Of a stretch of 9,177 nt of DNA, positions 5,370-9,177 are shown piece after piece. Each line of letters opens with the position of its first letter. The stretch's first letter is position 1. Where the stretch lies: contig NZ_DQDX01000055.1 in NCBI RefSeq assembly GCF_003525665.1, positions 7,541 to 16,717 on the forward strand, read 5' to 3'. The notes under the pieces are model-generated. The model was not told the DNA's origin. It searched no databases and was given only the letters and a program-made list of their open reading frames with translations. The DNA comes from Flavobacterium sp. Lineage in GTDB: Bacteria; Bacteroidota; Bacteroidia; Flavobacteriales; Flavobacteriaceae. Made by a program: the position numbers and the translations under genes.

Positions 5370-8201
5370 CTAAATTAGTTCTTTCTTTAAAAACTGCGCA
5401 GTATAGCTTTTTTTATTTTTCACAATTTCTTCTGGAGTTCCTTTGCATAGAATTTCTCCGCCGCCTTTTCCGCCTTCCATCCCAACATCAATAATGTAAT
5501 CGGCTAGTTTTATTACATCTAAATTATGTTCGATAATTAATACCGTATTACCTTTATCAACCAACTTTTGAATTACGTCCATTAACACACGAATGTCTTC
5601 AAAGTGCAAACCAGTTGTAGGTTCGTCCATGATATAAAAGGTGTTTCCGGTATCTTTTTTAGATAATTCGGCTGCCAATTTTATACGTTGTGCTTCACCA
5701 CCAGAAAGTGTGGTACTTTGTTGACCAAGCGTAATATATCCTAATCCGACATCTTGAATTGTTTTCACTTTTCGATAAATCTTCGGAATCATTTCAAAGA
5801 AATCTACGGCTTCGTCAACCGTCATGTTCAATACATCCGAAATTGATTTTCCTTTGTATCTAATTTCTAATGTTTCTCTGTTGAAACGTTTTCCCATGCA
5901 AGTTTCGCATTCGACGTACACATCGGGTAAAAAACTCATTTCGATCGTTCGAACACCAGAACCTTCACAGGTTTCACATCTTCCGCCAGCAACATTAAAA
6001 CTAAATCGTCCTGCTTTGTAACCACGAATCATCGCTTCTGGAGTCATTGTAAACAACGATCTAACTTCTGAAAAAACATCGGTATAAGTCGCAGGATTTG
6101 AACGCGGAGTTCTTCCAATCGGACTTTGATCGATATCGATAACTTTATCGATGTGTTCTAATCCTTCAATTTTTTTATAAGGTTGTGGCTTTTTTACACC
6201 ATTGTAAATATGAGCGTTTAAAATAGGGTAGAGCGTTTCATTTATTAAAGTCGATTTGCCACTTCCAGAAACTCCGGTTACACAAATTAGTTTTCCTAAT
6301 GGAAATTCAACGGTTACATTTTTTAGATTATTTCCGCTTGCACCAGATAATTTAATTGATTTTCCATTACCGTCACGACGCTTTTTAGGAACTTCGATTT
6401 TTAATTCGCCGTTCAAATATTGTGCAGTTAACGTATGTTCTTTTAATAACTCTGCAGGTGTTCCTTTACTAATAATTTCACCGCCATATTTCCCTGCTTT
6501 CGGACCAATATCAATTACATAATCGGCACATTCAATCATGTCTTTATCGTGTTCAACGACTAAAACCGAGTTGCCAATATCACGTAGATTTTTTAGTGAA
6601 TTAATCAATCGTTCGTTGTCGCGTTGGTGCAAACCGATACTTGGTTCGTCCAAAATATAAAGTACTCCAACTAGTTGCGAACCAATTTGAGTTGCCAATC
6701 TAATACGTTGTGCTTCGCCACCCGAAAGTGATTTGGAACTTCTATTTAATGATAAATAATTTAGTCCAACATCTAATAAAAATTTCAGTCGGTCGTTAAT
6801 TTCTTTTAGAATTTCAGTGGCAATTGTTTTTTGTTTTTCTGATAATTTTGGAGGTAAATTTTGAAACCATTCGGTTAGTTCAGAAATATCCATTGCAGAT
6901 AATTCGGCTATATTTTTATCTTCAATTTTAAAGAAAAGCGATTCTTTTTTCAATCGAGAACCATGACATTCGGGACAATTTATTTCGTCCATAAATTCTT
7001 TCGCCCATCGTTTTATTGAAGTCGAATTGCTTTGATCAAATTGATTTTTAATGAATTTAGAAATACCTTCAAAATCGATTTTATAATCTTTGGTGACACC
7101 AGCGGTTTTTGAAACTACCGAGAATTTTTCGTTTCCACCGTTCAAAATCATTTCCATTGCTTCTTCAGAAATGGTTTCGATGGCATCGGTTAATTTGAAA
7201 TTATATTTTTCTCCAATAATTTCCAATTGCTTGAACATCCAAGAACTTTTAGATTCGCCAAGAGGAGCAAGGCCACCTTTATTAATGGACAATTTTGGAT
7301 TTGGAATTATTTTATTTCTGTTGATTTCGTTTATAATTCCTAAACCATTACAATGTTCGCAAGCACCTTTTGGTGAATTGAATGAGAACAAATTGGGTTC
7401 TGGATTTTGATAGGAGATTCCAGTTGTAGGACACATTAACGTTCTACTAAAAAAGCGTACATCATCACTTTCATGTTCAATTACCATCATCACATCTTCG
7501 CCATGATACATTGCGGTTTTGATACTTTCAGATAAACGTTTGTCGGTATCATCATCATTTTCTACTTGCAATCGATCAATTACAATTTCGATATCGTGTG
7601 TTTTGTATCGGTCGAGTTTCATTCCGGTTGTGATGTCTTTTATCTCACCGTTCACTCTAACTTTTACAAAACCTTGTTTGGCTATTTGCTGAAATAATTC
7701 GGCATAATGACCTTTTCTAGCTCGGATAATTGGAGCTAAAACATTAATTCGTTTTCCGATAAAATTTTCTTTAATCAATTCCTTGATTTGCTCATCAGAA
7801 TACGAAACCATCTTTTCGCCAGTGTTGTAACTAAAAGCGTCGCCTGCACGAGCGTATAACAAACGTAGAAAATCGTATATTTCTGTAATGGTTCCAACGG
7901 TTGATCGAGGAGATTTGCTAGTAGTTTTTTGTTCGATAGCAATTACAGGCGAAAGTCCGTCAATTTTATCAACATCTGGACGTTCCAAACCTCCAAGAAA
8001 CTGACGTGCATAGGCAGAGAAAGTTTCTATGTAACGTCGTTGACCTTCGGCATAAATTGTATCAAACGCCAACGATGATTTGCCAGATCCAGAAAGTCCA
8101 GTAATTACTACTAGTTGTTCTCTTGGAATTGTGATATCAATGTTTTTGAGATTGTGAACTCGAGCACCAATTACTTCAATCGTATTTTCGTTTTCTAGCA
8201 T
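5370..8201 (-). CDS. uvrA: UvrA, excinuclease ABC subunit A
   Basis: UvrA is the damage-recognition ATPase of nucleotide excision repair; it dimerises and loads UvrB. The 943 residues match the usual bacterial length and both ABC modules are complete. Module I has Walker A GLSGSGKS (35-42), signature LSGGEAQRIRLA (492-503) and Walker B YILDEPSIGLH (515-525). Module II has Walker A GVSGSGKS (643-650), signature LSGGEAQRIKLA (832-843) and Walker B FYIMDEPTTGLH (855-866). The C-terminal zinc module is intact (C742, C745, C765, C768). A further CPEC pair (C409, C412) is followed by HGSRL, as in the family. The first zinc site is altered: the first pair reads C257-P-T-T-G, with Thr at the usual second Cys, while C281 and C284 remain. 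The conserved stretch GRTPRSNPATYTDVFSEVR (696-714) is present. The ATG start lies 16 bases from a good -7 box. The stop is followed after 32 bases by the LOG gene. Confidence 0.97.
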   Translation of the reverse strand: MLENENTIEVIGARVHNLKNIDITIPREQLVVITGLSGSGKSSLAFDTIYAEGQRRYIETFSAYARQFLGGLERPDVDKIDGLSPVIAIEQKTTSKSPRSTVGTITEIYDFLRLLYARAGDAFSYNTGEKMVSYSDEQIKELIKENFIGKRINVLAPIIRARKGHYAELFQQIAKQGFVKVRVNGEIKDITTGMKLDRYKTHDIEIVIDRLQVENDDDTDKRLSESIKTAMYHGEDVMMVIEHESDDVRFFSRTLMCPTTGISYQNPEPNLFSFNSPKGACEHCNGLGIINEINRNKIIPNPKLSINKGGLAPLGESKSSWMFKQLEIIGEKYNFKLTDAIETISEEAMEMILNGGNEKFSVVSKTAGVTKDYKIDFEGISKFIKNQFDQSNSTSIKRWAKEFMDEINCPECHGSRLKKESLFFKIEDKNIAELSAMDISELTEWFQNLPPKLSEKQKTIATEILKEINDRLKFLLDVGLNYLSLNRSSKSLSGGEAQRIRLATQIGSQLVGVLYILDEPSIGLHQRDNERLINSLKNLRDIGNSVLVVEHDKDMIECADYVIDIGPKAGKYGGEIISKGTPAELLKEHTLTAQYLNGELKIEVPKKRRDGNGKSIKLSGASGNNLKNVTVEFPLGKLICVTGVSGSGKSTLINETLYPILNAHIYNGVKKPQPYKKIEGLEHIDKVIDIDQSPIGRTPRSNPATYTDVFSEVRSLFTMTPEAMIRGYKAGRFSFNVAGGRCETCEGSGVRTIEMSFLPDVYVECETCMGKRFNRETLEIRYKGKSISDVLNMTVDEAVDFFEMIPKIYRKVKTIQDVGLGYITLGQQSTTLSGGEAQRIKLAAELSKKDTGNTFYIMDEPTTGLHFEDIRVLMDVIQKLVDKGNTVLIIEHNLDVIKLADYIIDVGMEGGKGGGEILCKGTPEEIVKNKKSYTAQFLKKELI

Positions 8202-8314
8202 AATTTTAGTGAAAACGCAAAAGTACGATTTTGTGCGTTATTTTTAGATAGACTGTTAAGAAGAATTTGTTAAAGGTTTCGCTTGAGTTTTATTGATAAT
8301 TTTAATCTTTATAT
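8202..8314. other. Intergenic region upstream of uvrA
   Basis: This is 113 bases of AT-rich sequence between the OmpA-gene terminator and the uvrA ATG. Apart from the promoter-like box close to uvrA I see no open frame with a recognisable product, no strong hairpin and no operator-like palindrome. Confidence 0.6.
8218..8225 (-). promoter_or_regulatory. Bacteroidota -7 box (TACTTTTG) of the uvrA promoter
   Basis: The minus-strand octamer TACTTTTG fits the Bacteroidota -7 consensus TAnnTTTG exactly and ends 16 bases before the uvrA ATG, implying a very short leader of roughly ten bases. No convincing TTTG -33 box is seen 17-23 bases further upstream. Its place just after the terminator of the preceding gene makes it the best candidate to drive uvrA and the LOG gene. 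No LexA-like palindrome was noticed. Confidence 0.5.
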
Positions 8315-8346
8315 AAAAAAAAACACCCAACAAATGTTGAGTGCTT
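8315..8346 (-). terminator. Rho-independent terminator of the OmpA-family gene
   Basis: On the minus strand the arm CACTCAAC (8343-8336) pairs with GTTGGGTG (8331-8324) across a four-base ATTT loop. This gives eight base pairs including one G-U. The stem can extend with A-U pairs because AAAG precedes it and T's follow. It runs straight into nine T's (8323-8315). It begins about 26 bases after the TAA stop of the OmpA gene. The position, stem and U-tract are all classical. Confidence 0.92.
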
Positions 8347-8371
8347 TCCGGGGTTTAAATAATATTTATAA

Positions 8372-9177
8372 TTACAATTTCGTAATAATAAATTCAGATC
8401 TTCTATTGGCTTGGTGTTGTTCTTCGCTACAATTTGATTTGTTTGTAGGTTCACATCCGCAATCGTTTACTAGTTGCGATTCACCATATCCTTTTCCTGT
8501 TAATCTTGATTTTGCAATTCCTTTAGACACTAACCAAGCAATTGTTGATTTTGCTCTTCTGTCTGACAATGCAGCGTTGTATGCAGCAGTTTGACGACAA
8601 TCAGTATGCGAACGAACATCGATTTCCATCGTTGGGTTTTCATTCATTAAATCTAAAATTTTAGATAATTCGAATGCTGCATCTGGACGAATAAATGATT
8701 TGTCTAGGTCGAAATAAATAATTTTGATTCCGAATGCTTTGGCAACATCGTCACCAACAGTAACTTTTTTAACAGCCTTTTCAAGTTCAATTGGAACAAA
8801 TGTTTTTCCAGTTTCTTCTGCTGTTATAGTTGCAGTTTCTTTGGTAGTGTATTCTGGTCGTTGTGTAATTAAATAAAATTTAGTTCCACAAGCTACCATT
8901 CCGAAATCGAATTTACCTTCAGAATCAGTAATTAATTCTTTGATAAATTTATGATTTTGATCTTCCAGTGTAACTTTAGAATTTGCAATAACTACACCAG
9001 TTTCTTGATCAGTTACAACACCAGCTAATAATTGCTCGCATTCTAACTTTTTAGTTTCTTGAAATCTGTAGATGTCATCGCTACCTTGACCGCCATCTCT
9101 ATTAGAAGTTACATAACCAATTCTAGATTTAGCATCAATTAAATATCCAAAATCGTCTTTAGAACTGTTTAATGGTT
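8372..9177 (-). CDS. OmpA-family envelope protein with PD40 propeller and CNA/carboxypeptidase-regulatory-like domain (N-terminus outside window)
   Basis: The reading frame is open from the right edge to a TAA at 8372, with 267 visible residues; a Met at 8899 is internal, not the start. Visible residues 9-38 (FGYLIDAKSR ... GSDDIYRF) are the end of a PD40/TolB-type beta-propeller. Residues about 46-118 (GVVTDQETG, then DSEGKFDFG) form a CNA/carboxypeptidase-regulatory-like beta-sandwich. Residues about 150-267 are an OmpA C-terminal peptidoglycan-binding domain: IYFDLDKSFI (153-162), SHTD with D192, LSDRRAKS with R206, and GKGYGES. D192 and R206 are the two residues that bind diaminopimelate in OmpA. 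The end HQANRRSEFIITKL is typical of Bacteroidota members. This architecture matches PorE-like and other OmpA proteins linked to the type IX secretion and gliding machinery, often beside PorP/SprF genes. Any such neighbour would lie beyond 9177. Expected location: periplasm or outer membrane, tethering to the wall. Three Cys (C239, C241, C249) may form a disulfide. Confidence 0.9.
   Translation of the reverse strand, partial: PLNSSKDDFGYLIDAKSRIGYVTSNRDGGQGSDDIYRFQETKKLECEQLLAGVVTDQETGVVIANSKVTLEDQNHKFIKELITDSEGKFDFGMVACGTKFYLITQRPEYTTKETATITAEETGKTFVPIELEKAVKKVTVGDDVAKAFGIKIIYFDLDKSFIRPDAAFELSKILDLMNENPTMEIDVRSHTDCRQTAAYNAALSDRRAKSTIAWLVSKGIAKSRLTGKGYGESQLVNDCGCEPTNKSNCSEEQHQANRRSEFIITKL

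Noticed and set aside
7090..7410. Plus-strand reading frame of 106 codons, and similar ones at 5824-6021 and 6256-6522
   Set aside because: All are antisense to uvrA, which is complete and well conserved; their proteins have no recognisable features.
8283..8594. Plus-strand reading frame of 103 codons
   Set aside because: It crosses the terminator hairpin and runs antisense to the conserved OmpA domain.
8372..8899. A free-standing 175-residue OmpA protein starting at 8899
   Set aside because: The frame stays open without interruption to the window edge and the upstream residues form recognisable CNA-like and PD40 segments, so that Met lies inside a larger protein.
1..9177. CRISPR array, tRNA, insertion sequence or prophage
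   Set aside because: No regularly spaced repeats, cloverleaf sequence, transposase, integrase or terminal inverted repeats of mobile-element type were seen.

Overview
The window is AT-rich (roughly one third G+C), and its genes have clear Bacteroidota / Flavobacteriaceae features. These are TAnnTTTG-type promoter boxes, no obvious Shine-Dalgarno sequences, and an OmpA-like protein that combines PD40 propeller, CNA-like and OmpA domains. Codon use and protein style fit Flavobacterium or a close relative. This assignment rests on recognising families, not on a database search. All six genes lie on the minus strand, so transcription runs from high to low coordinates. The two outermost genes are cut by the window edges.

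Right part (about 8200-9177): the C-terminal portion of a large OmpA-family envelope protein, followed by a clear intrinsic terminator. A short intergenic stretch then carries a likely promoter for uvrA.

Middle (about 4610-8201): a full-length uvrA (nucleotide excision repair) followed 32 bases later by a LOG-family (TIGR00730) lysine-decarboxylase-like phosphoribohydrolase. A small inverted repeat with a promoter-like box in its loop separates this pair from the next group.

Left part (1-4529): a tightly packed three-gene set. It encodes an MBOAT O-acyltransferase (AlgI/DltB type), a membrane-anchored SGNH-like protein (DltD/AlgJ-like partner), and a large secreted protein that starts with a TTG overlapping the previous stop codon. 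The third protein looks like an M1 aminopeptidase fold that has lost its zinc-binding HExxH, joined to what looks like an outer-membrane beta-barrel. An MBOAT plus SGNH pair normally moves acyl groups across the inner membrane onto an envelope polymer. Coupling that pair to a pseudo-peptidase/barrel protein is the most interesting thing here, because it suggests an acylation and outer-membrane display or export unit whose substrate the sequence does not reveal.

No tRNA, rRNA, CRISPR array, insertion sequence or phage gene was seen. The region looks like ordinary chromosome, not a mobile island.
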